28,674 nt of DNA from Eubacteriales bacterium. Lineage in GTDB: Bacteria; Bacillota_A; Clostridia; Christensenellales; Aristaeellaceae. Below are positions 16,354 through 23,497 of this stretch, piece by piece (position 1 is the stretch's first letter; each line of letters begins with the position of its first letter). The stretch covers positions 1 to 28,674 of the forward strand of contig JARKQG010000068.1 of assembly GCA_029974035.1 (NCBI GenBank). The letters run 5' to 3'. Under the pieces are notes generated by a model. The model had not been told where the DNA came from, did no database searches, and saw nothing but the letters and a program-made list of their open reading frames with translations. The position numbers and the translations under genes were made by a program.

Positions 16354-17547
16354 ATGGATTTTGACCGCATCAAGGCAACGGCAGAGCACTACAAGGCCGA
16401 CATGACCAAATTTCTCCGCGACCTGATCGCCATCCCCGGCGAGAGCGCAAACGAGGAGGGGCACATCCGCCGCATTGCCAAGGAAATGGAAGCCCTGGGC
16501 TTTGACAAGGTGGAGATCGACCCCATGGGCAACGTCCTGGGCTATATGGGCACGGGCAAAACCCTCATCGCCTACGACGGCCACATCGACACCGTGGGCA
16601 TCGGCAACCGGAGCAACTGGACCTTCGACCCCTACGAGGGCTACGAAAACGACGAGGAGATCGGCGGCCGCGGCGCATCCGACCAGATGGGCGGCCTCGT
16701 GAGCGCGGTCTACGGCGCCAAGATCATGAAGGATCTGGGCCTCCTCTCCGACAAGTACCAGGTGCTGGTCACCGGCACCGTGCAGGAGGAGGACTGCGAC
16801 GGCCTGTGCTGGCAGTACATCGTGAACGAGGACAAGGTTCGGCCGGAATTCGTGGTGGTGACCGAACCCACCGACGGCAATATCTACCGCGGCCATCGCG
16901 GCCGCATGGAAATCCGCGTGGACGTGGAGGGCGTAAGCTGCCACGGCTCCGCGCCGGAGCGCGGCGACAACGCCATCTACAAGATGGCGGAGATCCTGCT
17001 GGAGGTCAAGGAACTCAATAATCGCCTGCACGATGACCCGTTCCTCGGCAAGGGCACCGTCACCACCAGCGAAATTTTCTTCACCTCGCCCTCCCGCTGC
17101 GCCGTGGCGGATTCCTGCTCCGTGTCCCTCGACCGCCGGCTGACCGACGGCGAAACCTACCAGATGGCGCTGGAGGAAGTGGCGAATCTGCCCGCCTGCA
17201 AAAAGTACGGCGCCAAGGTGAGCATGTACACCTACGAGCGCCCCTCCTGGACGGGCCTTGCCTACCCCACCGACTGCTACTTCCCCACCTGGGTCATCCC
17301 GGAGGATCACCCGGCCACCCGGGCGATGGTGGAATCCTTCCGGGGCATGTACGGCGAACCCAAAGTGGACAAGTGGACCTTCTCCACCAACGGCGTGTCC
17401 ATCATGGGCCGCTACGGCATTCCCTGCATCGGCTTCGGCCCCGGCAAGGAGAACCAGGCCCACGCCCCCAACGAAAAGACCTGGAAGGCCGATCTGGTCA
17501 AATGCGCGGCGGTCTACGCGGCGCTGCCCACCCTGTACTGCAAGTGA
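16354..17547 (+). CDS. ygeY: M20-family peptidase/deacylase YgeY
   Basis: Zinc-dependent amidohydrolase of the M20/DapE/ArgE type, 397 residues. Metal and catalytic residues are visible: YDGHIDTV (His77, Asp79), [10 protein letters not shown] with the bridging Asp110, and the catalytic Glu pair QEED (Glu145, Glu146). A dimerisation-domain stretch, [19 protein letters not shown], follows. GAGGAGG lies upstream of the ATG, 50 bases after ygeX. In the YgeXYW set it probably releases a diaminopropionate precursor by cleaving an amide or ureido bond; the exact substrate is inferred and not visible. Confidence 0.92.
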   Translation: MDFDRIKATAEHYKADMTKFLRDLIAIPGESANEEGHIRRIAKEMEALGFDKVEIDPMGNVLGYMGTGKTLIAYDGHIDTVGIGNRSNWTFDPYEGYENDEEIGGRGASDQMGGLVSAVYGAKIMKDLGLLSDKYQVLVTGTVQEEDCDGLCWQYIVNEDKVRPEFVVVTEPTDGNIYRGHRGRMEIRVDVEGVSCHGSAPERGDNAIYKMAEILLEVKELNNRLHDDPFLGKGTVTTSEIFFTSPSRCAVADSCSVSLDRRLTDGETYQMALEEVANLPACKKYGAKVSMYTYERPSWTGLAYPTDCYFPTWVIPEDHPATRAMVESFRGMYGEPKVDKWTFSTNGVSIMGRYGIPCIGFGPGKENQAHAPNEKTWKADLVKCAAVYAALPTLYCK

Positions 17548-17591
17548 GGCCCCAAAGCCATCCCACCACATGATATAAGGAGCGGATACCC

Positions 17592-18779
17592 ATGAAAAAC
17601 CCCATCGAGGCCCTGAAGACGCTGAACCACGCCGGCATGTACGAGGGCGATTTCTTCCTGACCTGGGAGAAGACCCGGGACGAGCTGCTCAGCGTATTTG
17701 CCGTGGCCGACGCGCTGCGCGACCTGCGCAGCCGCAACATCTCCACCCGCATCTTTGACAGCGGCCTGGGCATTTCGCTGTTCCGCGACAACTCCACCCG
17801 CACCCGCTTCTCCTTCGCCTCCGCCTGCAACCTGCTGGGCCTCGAGGTGCAGGACCTGGACGAGGGCAAGAGCCAGATCGCCCACGGCGAAACCGTGCGT
17901 GAAACCGCCAACATGATCGCCTTCATGGCGGACGTCATCGGCATCCGGGACGACATGTACATCGGCAAGGGCAATACCTACATGCACGAGGTGGTGGACG
18001 CGGTCACCCAGGGCCATAAGGACGGCGTGCTGGAGCAGAAGCCCACGCTGGTCAACCTGCAGTGCGACATCGACCACCCCACCCAGTCCATGGCCGACAT
18101 GCTGCACCTCATCCACCACTTCGGCGGCGTGGAAAACCTGAAGGGCAAGAAGATCGCCATGACCTGGGCCTACTCGCCCAGCTACGGCAAGCCCCTCTCT
18201 GTGCCCCAGGGCATCGTGGGCCTGATGAGCCGCTTCGGCATGGACGTGGTGCTGGCCCATCCCGAGGGCTACGAGATCATGCCCGAGGTGGAGCAGGTCG
18301 CCGCGCGGCAGGCGCAGGCCTCCGGCGGCTCCTTTACGCGCGTCCATTCCATGGCCGAGGCCTTCGAGGGCGCGGACATCGTCTACCCCAAGAGCTGGGC
18401 GCCCTTCGCCGCCATGGAAAAGCGCACCAACCTCTACGGCAACGGCGACTTTGACGGCATCAAGGCGCTGGAGAAGGAACTGCTGGCCCAGAACGCCGCT
18501 CACAAAAACTGGGCGTGCACCGAGGAGATGATGGCCAGGACCCGGGACGGCAAGGCGCTGTACCTGCACTGTCTGCCGGCGGACATCTCCGGCGTCAGCT
18601 GCGAGGCGGGCGAGGTCGCGGCTTCCGTGTTTGACCGCTACCGCACGCCCCTCTACAAGGAAGCTTCCTTCAAGCCCTACATCATCGCCGCCATGATCTT
18701 CCTGGCCAAGATGAAGAACCCCGCCGCCGCCCTCGAGTCGCTGGAGGCCCAGGGCTTCCCGCGGGTGTTCGAGGAATAA
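17592..18779 (+). CDS. ygeW: YgeW-type carbamoyltransferase
   Basis: Aspartate/ornithine carbamoyltransferase superfamily member of 395 residues, longer than ordinary OTCase (about 310-335) and matching YgeW. The carbamoyl-phosphate site is FRDNSTRTRFSF (Ser68 to Arg72). The second motif is HPTQSMADMLHL, and the HCLP motif is at 326-329 (HCLPADISG). The acceptor is not ornithine or aspartate by any obvious motif. In this cluster it plausibly runs in the phosphorolytic direction, giving carbamoyl phosphate from a carbamoylated intermediate for the carbamate kinase that follows. AAGGAG lies upstream of the ATG, 44 bases after ygeY. Confidence 0.93.
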   Translation: MKNPIEALKTLNHAGMYEGDFFLTWEKTRDELLSVFAVADALRDLRSRNISTRIFDSGLGISLFRDNSTRTRFSFASACNLLGLEVQDLDEGKSQIAHGETVRETANMIAFMADVIGIRDDMYIGKGNTYMHEVVDAVTQGHKDGVLEQKPTLVNLQCDIDHPTQSMADMLHLIHHFGGVENLKGKKIAMTWAYSPSYGKPLSVPQGIVGLMSRFGMDVVLAHPEGYEIMPEVEQVAARQAQASGGSFTRVHSMAEAFEGADIVYPKSWAPFAAMEKRTNLYGNGDFDGIKALEKELLAQNAAHKNWACTEEMMARTRDGKALYLHCLPADISGVSCEAGEVAASVFDRYRTPLYKEASFKPYIIAAMIFLAKMKNPAAALESLEAQGFPRVFEE

Positions 18780-18786
18780 CCGCCCC

Positions 18787-18810
18787 GGGGGCGCATCCCG
18801 CCGCGCCCCC
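18787..18810 (+). other. Intercistronic GC-rich hairpin between ygeW and carbamate kinase
   Basis: GGGGGCGC (18787-18794) pairs perfectly with GCGCCCCC (18803-18810) across an 8-base loop, directly after the ygeW stop. Only TT follows before CCG, so it is a poor terminator. An mRNA-processing or partial-termination role is possible. Confidence 0.4.
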
Positions 18811-18855
18811 TTCCGTCCATCATCACGCCGGGGAAGGCGACGCCGAGGAGGGCGT

Positions 18856-19791
18856 ATGGGCAAGAGAATCGTCATCGCGCTGGGCGGAAACGCGCTGGGC
18901 GGCAATCTGCCGGAGCAGATGATCGCCGTCAAAAAGACCGCCAGGGCCATCGCGGCGCTGATCCAGGAGGGGCACCAGGTGGTGCTCTCCCACGGCAACG
19001 GCCCGCAGGTGGGCATGATCCAGGAGGCCATGGGCGAATACGGAAAAGCGCACGGCATCCCCTTCATCCCGCTTTCCGTGTGCGTGGCCATGAGCCAGGG
19101 CTACATTGGCTACGACCTGCAAAACGCGCTGCGCGAGGAGCTGATCCTCCGCGGCGCCCCGCGGCCCGTTTCCACCGTGCTGACCCAGGTGCGCGTGGAC
19201 CCGGCCGACCCCGCCTTTGAAAACCCCACCAAGCCCATCGGTCAGTTCATGACGCGGGAGGAAGCCGACAAAATGGTGGCGGAAAAGGGCTGGGTGGTCC
19301 GCGAGGACGCGGGCCGGGGCTACCGCCGCGTGGTCGCCTCGCCCAAACCCGTGGAGATCGTGGAAATCGAAACCATCCGCGACCTGATGAACGCCGGCCA
19401 GGTGGTGATCGCCGCCGGGGGCGGCGGCATCCCCGTGATCGCGGAGGGGCCGCACCTCAAGGGCGTGCCCGCCGTGATCGACAAGGACTTCGCCAGCGAA
19501 AAGCTGGCCGAGATGATCGGCGCCGACTGCCTCATCATCCTGACCGCCGTGGAGAAGGTGGCCGTCAATTTCCGCAGGCCCGACGAAACATGGCTGAGCG
19601 AAATGACCGTGGACGAAGCCGCCGAGTACGCGCGCCAGGGCCAGTTTGCCCCCGGCTCCATGCTGCCCAAGGTGCAGGCCGCCATGGCCTTTGCCCGCTC
19701 AAAGCCCGGCCGCACCGCGCTGATCACGCTGCTGGAACGGGCGCTGGACGGCGTGGAGGGCCGCACCGGCACCGTCGTGCGCATGGGCTGA
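18856..19791 (+). CDS. arcC: Carbamate kinase (ArcC/YqeA type)
   Basis: Cytoplasmic kinase of 311 residues that makes ATP from carbamoyl phosphate and ADP, releasing ammonia and CO2. Family motifs are RIVIALGGNAL at the N-terminus, LSHGNGPQVG, AAGGGGIPVI, and VIDKDFASEKLAEMI, with CLIILTAVEKVAVNF and GSMLPKVQAA near the C-terminus. The length is standard. GAGGAGG precedes the ATG. It is the last gene before a strong terminator, so it closes the purine operon and probably gives it its substrate-level ATP. No arginine deiminase or OTCase gene is nearby, so an arginine pathway role is less likely here. Confidence 0.95.
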   Translation: MGKRIVIALGGNALGGNLPEQMIAVKKTARAIAALIQEGHQVVLSHGNGPQVGMIQEAMGEYGKAHGIPFIPLSVCVAMSQGYIGYDLQNALREELILRGAPRPVSTVLTQVRVDPADPAFENPTKPIGQFMTREEADKMVAEKGWVVREDAGRGYRRVVASPKPVEIVEIETIRDLMNAGQVVIAAGGGGIPVIAEGPHLKGVPAVIDKDFASEKLAEMIGADCLIILTAVEKVAVNFRRPDETWLSEMTVDEAAEYARQGQFAPGSMLPKVQAAMAFARSKPGRTALITLLERALDGVEGRTGTVVRMG

Positions 19792-19805
19792 TCCCAAACG
19801 CTGAG

Positions 19806-19833
19806 GCGCTCCCGCAGGCGGGAGCGCTTTTTT
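19806..19833 (+). terminator. Rho-independent terminator of the purine operon
   Basis: GCGCTCCCGC (19806-19815) and GCGGGAGCGC (19818-19827) form a perfect inverted repeat, followed by six T residues. It is 14 bases after the carbamate kinase stop. Confidence 0.92.
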
Positions 19834-19869
19834 GCGCCCCGCCCGCGCATTTCTTAACATTTCCCCCGC

Positions 19870-19898
19870 TTGACAGCCCGGCGGGGGTGTGGTATATT
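19870..19898 (+). promoter_or_regulatory. Strong sigma-A promoter for the amino acid ABC transporter
   Basis: TTGACA at 19870-19875 and TATATT at 19893-19898 are separated by exactly 17 bases. The box is AT-rich against a GC-rich background and lies just after a terminator and 40 bases before the binding-protein ATG. Confidence 0.88.
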
Positions 19899-19938
19899 TT
19901 ATCACGTTAGCAAAGTAAAGCGCGGAGGGGATATCGGA

Positions 19939-20745
19939 ATGAAGAAGTTTATCGCGATGCTGCTGGCGGCGGTCGTGGCGCTGGCGCTGGCGGCGCCGGC
20001 CCTGGCGGAGGACGCCTCGCTGCAGAAGGTTCTGGACAAGGGCACGCTGATCCTGGGGCTGGACGACAGCTTCCCGCCCATGGGCTACCGGGACGAAAAC
20101 AACGAGATCGTGGGCTTTGACATCGACCTGGCCCGGGAAGTCTGCCAGCGGCTGGGCGTGGAGCTGGTGCTGCAGCCCATCGACTGGGACGCCAAGGAGA
20201 TGGAGCTGGCCACCGGCAACATCGACTGCATCTGGAACGGCATGAGCGACACGCCGGAGCGGCAGGAATCCATGGCGCTGTCCAAGGACTACCTGAACAA
20301 CAAGATCGTCTTTCTGGTGAAGGACCCCGCCTTCAAGGACCGCGAGGACCTGGTGGGCAAAAAGGTGGGCGTGCAGGCCGGCTCCTACGCCGAGGAACTG
20401 CTGGAGACCGACCCCGCCTACGCCGACTACTACAAGTCCCTGGGCGAGGTGCTGGCCTATCCCGATTACCTGACCGCCATCATGGACATGCAAAACGGCA
20501 ATATTGACGGCATCCTGATCGACCTGGTGGTGGCCAACTACCAGATTCAGCAGATCGGCGACGAGAGCCTCTTCACCATCGACAACCTGGCGGACGACTT
20601 CTACGCGGTGGGCTTCCGCAAGGAGGACGTGGCCCTGCGGGACAAGGTGGATGAAGTCCTCGCCGCCATGGCCGCCGACGGCAAGGTGGACGAGATCACC
20701 GAAAAGTGGTTTGGCGAGAACATCTCGCTGATCGGCGCGAACTGA
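19939..20745 (+). CDS. Polar amino acid ABC transporter substrate-binding protein
   Basis: Extracytoplasmic binding protein of the SBP_bac_3 family, 268 residues. It has a signal peptide (MKKFIAMLLAAVVALALAAP, cleavage after ALA near residue 27) without a lipobox cysteine. The mature part starts with LDKGTLILGLDDSFPPMG and continues with GFDIDLAREVCQRLG, typical of the family, and ends with ITEKWFGENISLIG. CGGAGGGG lies 8 bases before the ATG; frames reaching further upstream cross the promoter. The permease and ATPase follow. Ligand type (polar amino acid, cystine, glutamine and so on) cannot be fixed. Lack of an obvious membrane anchor is a small oddity for a Gram-positive binding protein, where a lipoprotein is usual. 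Confidence 0.92.
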   Translation: MKKFIAMLLAAVVALALAAPALAEDASLQKVLDKGTLILGLDDSFPPMGYRDENNEIVGFDIDLAREVCQRLGVELVLQPIDWDAKEMELATGNIDCIWNGMSDTPERQESMALSKDYLNNKIVFLVKDPAFKDREDLVGKKVGVQAGSYAEELLETDPAYADYYKSLGEVLAYPDYLTAIMDMQNGNIDGILIDLVVANYQIQQIGDESLFTIDNLADDFYAVGFRKEDVALRDKVDEVLAAMAADGKVDEITEKWFGENISLIGAN

Positions 20746-20769
20746 TCCGCCGCACATCAATACGGGCAT

Positions 20770-20803
20770 CCGGGCTGACTGCCTGCGCGGTCAGCCCGGT
20801 TTG
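20770..20803 (+). terminator. Intercistronic hairpin with short T-tract between binding protein and permease
   Basis: A perfect 10-bp stem CCGGGCTGAC/GTCAGCCCGG (20770-20779 with 20790-20799) with a 10-base loop is followed by TTTGT. A weak terminator or RNA stabiliser here would keep more binding protein than permease, as is common in ABC operons. Confidence 0.6.
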
Positions 20804-20820
20804 TCGGAAGGGGCGTCCCG

Positions 20821-21486
20821 ATGCTGGGCAAATTCTTCAGCGATCCCGAAAAGCTCATCAACCTGACCGGGCTTCTGCTGGGCGGCGTGGGCACCACGGT
20901 GTCGGTGTTCGCGCTGACGCTGGTTTTATCGATCCCGCTGGGCATGCTGGTGGCCTTCGGCAGGATGTCCAGGCACGGGATCGTCGCAAAGCCGGTGGCC
21001 TTCTACATCTACATCATGCGCTCGACGCCGCTGATGCTGCAGGTGATGTTTCTGTATTTCCTGCTGCCGCAGATCCTGCCCTTCCGGTTTGACCGGTTCT
21101 GGGCGGTAATCCTGGCCTTTGTCATCAACTACGCCGCCTACTTTGCGGAGATCTTCCGCGGCGGCATCCAGGCCGTCCCCCCGGGGCAGAAGGAGGCCGC
21201 CGCGGTGCTGGGCTACACCCGGGCGCAGACGTTTTTCCGCATCGTGCTGCCCCAGGTGGTCAAGCGGGTGATCCTGCCGGTGACCAACGAAGTCATCACC
21301 CTGGTCAAGGATACCGCGCTGGCCTCCGTGGTGGCCGTCACCGAGGTGCTGACCATCGCCAAGAAGCAGGCCTCCGCCAGCGTGTCGGTGGACCCGTACA
21401 TCGTGGCGATGATCATCTACCTGGCGCTCAACGGCGTCGCGGAGCAGGCCTGCAGGCTGGTCGAGCGCAAACTGAACTACTATTAG
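20821..21486 (+). CDS. Amino acid ABC transporter permease (HisM/GlnP family)
   Basis: Membrane permease of 221 residues, standard for the polar amino acid class that works as a homodimer. It shows the conserved STPLMLQVMFLYFLLP segment, AAYFAEIFRGGIQAVPPGQ, and the EAA coupling loop EAAAVLGYTRAQTFFRIVLP. The ATG follows GGAAGGGG. It sits between its binding protein and ATPase. Confidence 0.95.
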   Translation: MLGKFFSDPEKLINLTGLLLGGVGTTVSVFALTLVLSIPLGMLVAFGRMSRHGIVAKPVAFYIYIMRSTPLMLQVMFLYFLLPQILPFRFDRFWAVILAFVINYAAYFAEIFRGGIQAVPPGQKEAAAVLGYTRAQTFFRIVLPQVVKRVILPVTNEVITLVKDTALASVVAVTEVLTIAKKQASASVSVDPYIVAMIIYLALNGVAEQACRLVERKLNYY

Positions 21487-21495
21487 GAGGGCCGC

Positions 21496-22248
21496 ATGCT
21501 GAAGGCGACGAACATCGTAAAGGGCTTTGACGGCCTGGGCGTGCTGGAGGGCATCTCCATCTCCGTCAAAAAGGGCGAGGTGCTGGCGCTGATCGGCCCC
21601 TCCGGCAGCGGCAAGTCCACCTTCCTCCGGTGCGTCAACCGGCTGGAAACCATCGACGCCGGCGAAATCGAGCTGGACGGCGAGAAGATGTGCTGGATGG
21701 AGCACGGAAGGCTGCGGGAGGCGGACGATAAGACGCTTTCCCGCATGCGCCGCAAGATGGGCATGGTGTTCCAGTCCTTCAACCTGTTCCCCCACATGAA
21801 CGTGATGAAAAACCTTACCGACGCGCCGGTGGCGGTGCTGAAGCTCTCCCGGGACGAGGCCGAGGCCCGGGCCATGGCGCTGCTCAAAAAGGTGGGGCTT
21901 TCGGAAAAGGCCAAGGCCTATCCCCACCAGCTCTCCGGCGGCCAGGCCCAGCGGGTGGCCATCGCCCGGGCGCTGGCCATGCAGCCGGAAATGCTGTGCT
22001 TTGACGAGCCCACCTCCGCGCTGGACCCGCAGCTGACCCAGGAGGTGCTCGCCGTCATGCGCGATCTGGCCGCCGAGCGGATGACGATGGTGGTGGTTAC
22101 CCACGAGATGGGCTTTGCCCGCGACGTGGCCGACCGCGTAATCCTGATGGCGGGCGGGCGGATCGTCGAGGAGGGCCCGCCCGATCGCCTCTTTGGCTCC
22201 GACAACCCCCAGACCGTCCGGTTTCTGGGCGGCTTCGGCACCCCGTAG
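21496..22248 (+). CDS. Amino acid ABC transporter ATPase (GlnQ/HisP family)
   Basis: Cytoplasmic ATPase of 250 residues with Walker [10 protein letters not shown] (about 34-42), the Q-loop segment [14 protein letters not shown], signature [16 protein letters not shown], Walker [15 protein letters not shown], and the switch histidine in VVTHEMGFA. It starts 9 bases after the permease with TAGGAGGG upstream. It is the last gene of the operon, followed by a long stem terminator. Confidence 0.96.
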   Translation: MLKATNIVKGFDGLGVLEGISISVKKGEVLALIGPSGSGKSTFLRCVNRLETIDAGEIELDGEKMCWMEHGRLREADDKTLSRMRRKMGMVFQSFNLFPHMNVMKNLTDAPVAVLKLSRDEAEARAMALLKKVGLSEKAKAYPHQLSGGQAQRVAIARALAMQPEMLCFDEPTSALDPQLTQEVLAVMRDLAAERMTMVVVTHEMGFARDVADRVILMAGGRIVEEGPPDRLFGSDNPQTVRFLGGFGTP

Positions 22249-22268
22249 CGCAAAGTGCCCGCATCGCT

Positions 22269-22305
22269 GCCGGAGGCCCCGCAAACGCGGGGCCTCCGGC
22301 GTTTT
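22269..22305 (+). terminator. Rho-independent terminator of the amino acid transporter operon
   Basis: A 14-bp perfect stem (22269-22282 with 22287-22300) has an AAAC loop and is followed by GTTTT. It lies 20 bases after the ATPase stop. Confidence 0.9.
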
Positions 22306-22762
22306 AAGACCGCAGCCCTGTGGATTGTTACCAAGCGCCCCCCGCCCGCCTGTGGAAATGTCACCGCGCCCGGGCCCGATCCGAGGGCGAGGGATTCCTT
22401 CGCGCCGCGCCAAAAATTGGGTCGCGGACATTAATTAACATCTTGTTTACGAAATAAGCCCGTATTCCGGAAGGATGTCCCGATGCGCACCCCCGCGCCC
22501 GTGGCGGCACGGCGGGCACGGCCCCGCGAAAGCGGCGGGAAAATGCCCAAAACACGCGGTTTTGCCGTGGCGGAACGCCGGCGCTGGCGTAACATCGCCG
22601 GAAAACAGGCCAAATTCCAAAAATTTTGGCGTCCGGCGCTTGTAACCCCTCATGTAACTCCCATCACGTACAATAAAGCCATCAAGAAGAGAGACCGCCC
22701 GGCAACGGGCGATACACAATCACAAAATATGATCGGCGCAAGACGCGAGAGGAGAGAATAAA
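22306..22762 (+). other. Gene-poor region and leader of the secreted repeat protein
   Basis: I see no convincing gene in these 457 bases. It holds an AT-rich island near 22430-22457, unlike the surrounding sequence. A possible -10 box TACAAT at 22669-22674 has no good -35 box. A small leader hairpin is GCCCG/CGGGC with a GCAA loop, around 22696-22709. The ribosome binding site of the next gene (GAGAGGAGAG) ends it. Short frames here, including one from 22483 to 22761, encode Arg/Pro-rich sequence with no family features and look spurious. Confidence 0.45.
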
Positions 22763-23377
22763 ATGAAGAACATGAAGAAGCTGCTGGCCGCCCTGATGGC
22801 CGTGATGGTGCTTGTGTTGGCCGCTCCCGCGGTATTCGCCGAGGATGTTCAGCCGGCCGCGCCGGCTGCGCAGGCCGAAGCCCCCAAGGCCGAGGAAACC
22901 CCCAAGGCCGAAGCCCCCACCGCGGCGCCCGAGGCTACCCCGGAAGTGACCGCGGCGCCCGAGGCCACCCCGGAAGTGACCGCCGAGCCCGAGGCCACCC
23001 CGGAAATCACCGCGGCGCCCGAAGCCACCCCGGAAGTGACCGCCGAGCCCGAGGCCACCCCGGAAGCCACCGCCGAGCCCGAGGCCACCCCGGAAGCCAC
23101 CGCCGAGCCCGAAGCCACCCCGGAACCCACCCCCGCTCCGGAGCGCAGCGTGGTGGTCACCGCGAACGCCACCGACCTGACCATCGGCGACACGCTGGTG
23201 CTGACCGCGAAACTCTACGGCTTTGACGGCGTCGCCTGCACCCTCGTCTGGCAGGTCAAGACCCCCGGCGCGGACTGGAAGGCCATTCCCGGCGAGAACG
23301 GCGAAACGCTGAAGGTCGTGCTGGACGACGGAAGCGTCGGCTGTCAGTGGCGCCTGGTGGTTGAAACCGCGGAATAA
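22763..23377 (+). CDS. Small secreted protein with a Pro/Glu/Ala/Thr decapeptide repeat and a C-terminal Ig-like domain
   Basis: Predicted exported protein of 204 residues. It has a signal peptide (MKNMKKLLAALMAVMVLVLA, cleavage after VFA at about residue 26). A Pro/Ala/Glu/Lys-rich spacer follows, then seven consecutive decapeptide repeats of the type TAxPEATPEx (residues 53-122), and a compact domain at about 128-204. That last part (DLTIGDTLVLTAKLYG, then LVWQVKTPG, DWKAIPGENGETLK, QWRLVVE) has the strand pattern of bacterial Ig-like domains, where a Trp follows 'DG' or 'GAD' and the last strand is WRLVV. No LPXTG anchor, S-layer domain or Cys lipobox is seen, so how it stays at the surface is unclear. 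AGAGGAGAG lies before the ATG. Function unknown. Confidence 0.8.
   Translation: MKNMKKLLAALMAVMVLVLAAPAVFAEDVQPAAPAAQAEAPKAEETPKAEAPTAAPEATPEVTAAPEATPEVTAEPEATPEITAAPEATPEVTAEPEATPEATAEPEATPEATAEPEATPEPTPAPERSVVVTANATDLTIGDTLVLTAKLYGFDGVACTLVWQVKTPGADWKAIPGENGETLKVVLDDGSVGCQWRLVVETAE
22919..23128 (+). repeat. Seven in-frame 30-bp tandem repeats coding TAxPEATPEx
   Basis: Seven units of 30 bases code for ten residues each. Units differ mainly at the third residue (A or E) and the last residue (V, I, A or P). Units with E often share nearly identical DNA, which suggests growth by slippage or unequal exchange. The repeat forms an extended stalk between the signal peptide and the Ig-like domain. 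Confidence 0.9.
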
Positions 23378-23390
23378 CCAAAAAGAAACG

Positions 23391-23419
23391 AAGGCCCGCC
23401 GGAAACCGGCGGGCCTTTT
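23391..23419 (+). terminator. Terminator of the repeat-protein gene, probably bidirectional
   Basis: AAGGCCCGCCGG (23391-23402) pairs with CCGGCGGGCCTT (23406-23417) over an AAA loop, and the T run on the + strand is 23416-23419. On the - strand the hairpin is followed by a T-rich stretch (complement of 23378-23390), so it may also stop the convergent operon. Confidence 0.85.
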
Positions 23420-23440
23420 CCATCGGCAAAGTTTGCGGGA

Positions 23441-23476
23441 AAACCATCGGAGCCGGCGCACACATGCGCCGGCTCC
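23441..23476 (-). terminator. Terminator hairpin of the glycyl radical enzyme operon
   Basis: A perfect 12-bp stem (23449-23460 with 23465-23476) with a 4-base loop lies 21 bases beyond the glycyl radical enzyme stop on the - strand. The - strand reads GATGG then TTTT after the stem, so the T run is offset. It is placed for the - strand gene and has no T run on the + side. Confidence 0.65.
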
Positions 23477-23497
23477 GTCCGTCCAATGGGCGCGCCG

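Noticed and set aside
18856..19791. Carbamate kinase as part of an arginine deiminase operon
   Set aside because: No arcA, arcB or arginine/ornithine antiporter is nearby; it is the last gene of the purine set, directly after ygeW.
22483..22761. A 92-codon + strand frame ending just before the repeat-protein gene
   Set aside because: There is a weak AGGA-like site before its ATG, but the product is Arg/Pro-rich with no recognisable feature and the frame would cover the leader hairpin and ribosome binding site of the next gene. Not enough support.
22919..23128. Regular 30-bp repeats as a possible CRISPR array
   Set aside because: The repeats are head-to-tail without spacers, stay in frame, and encode a Pro/Glu/Thr stalk of a protein with a signal peptide.
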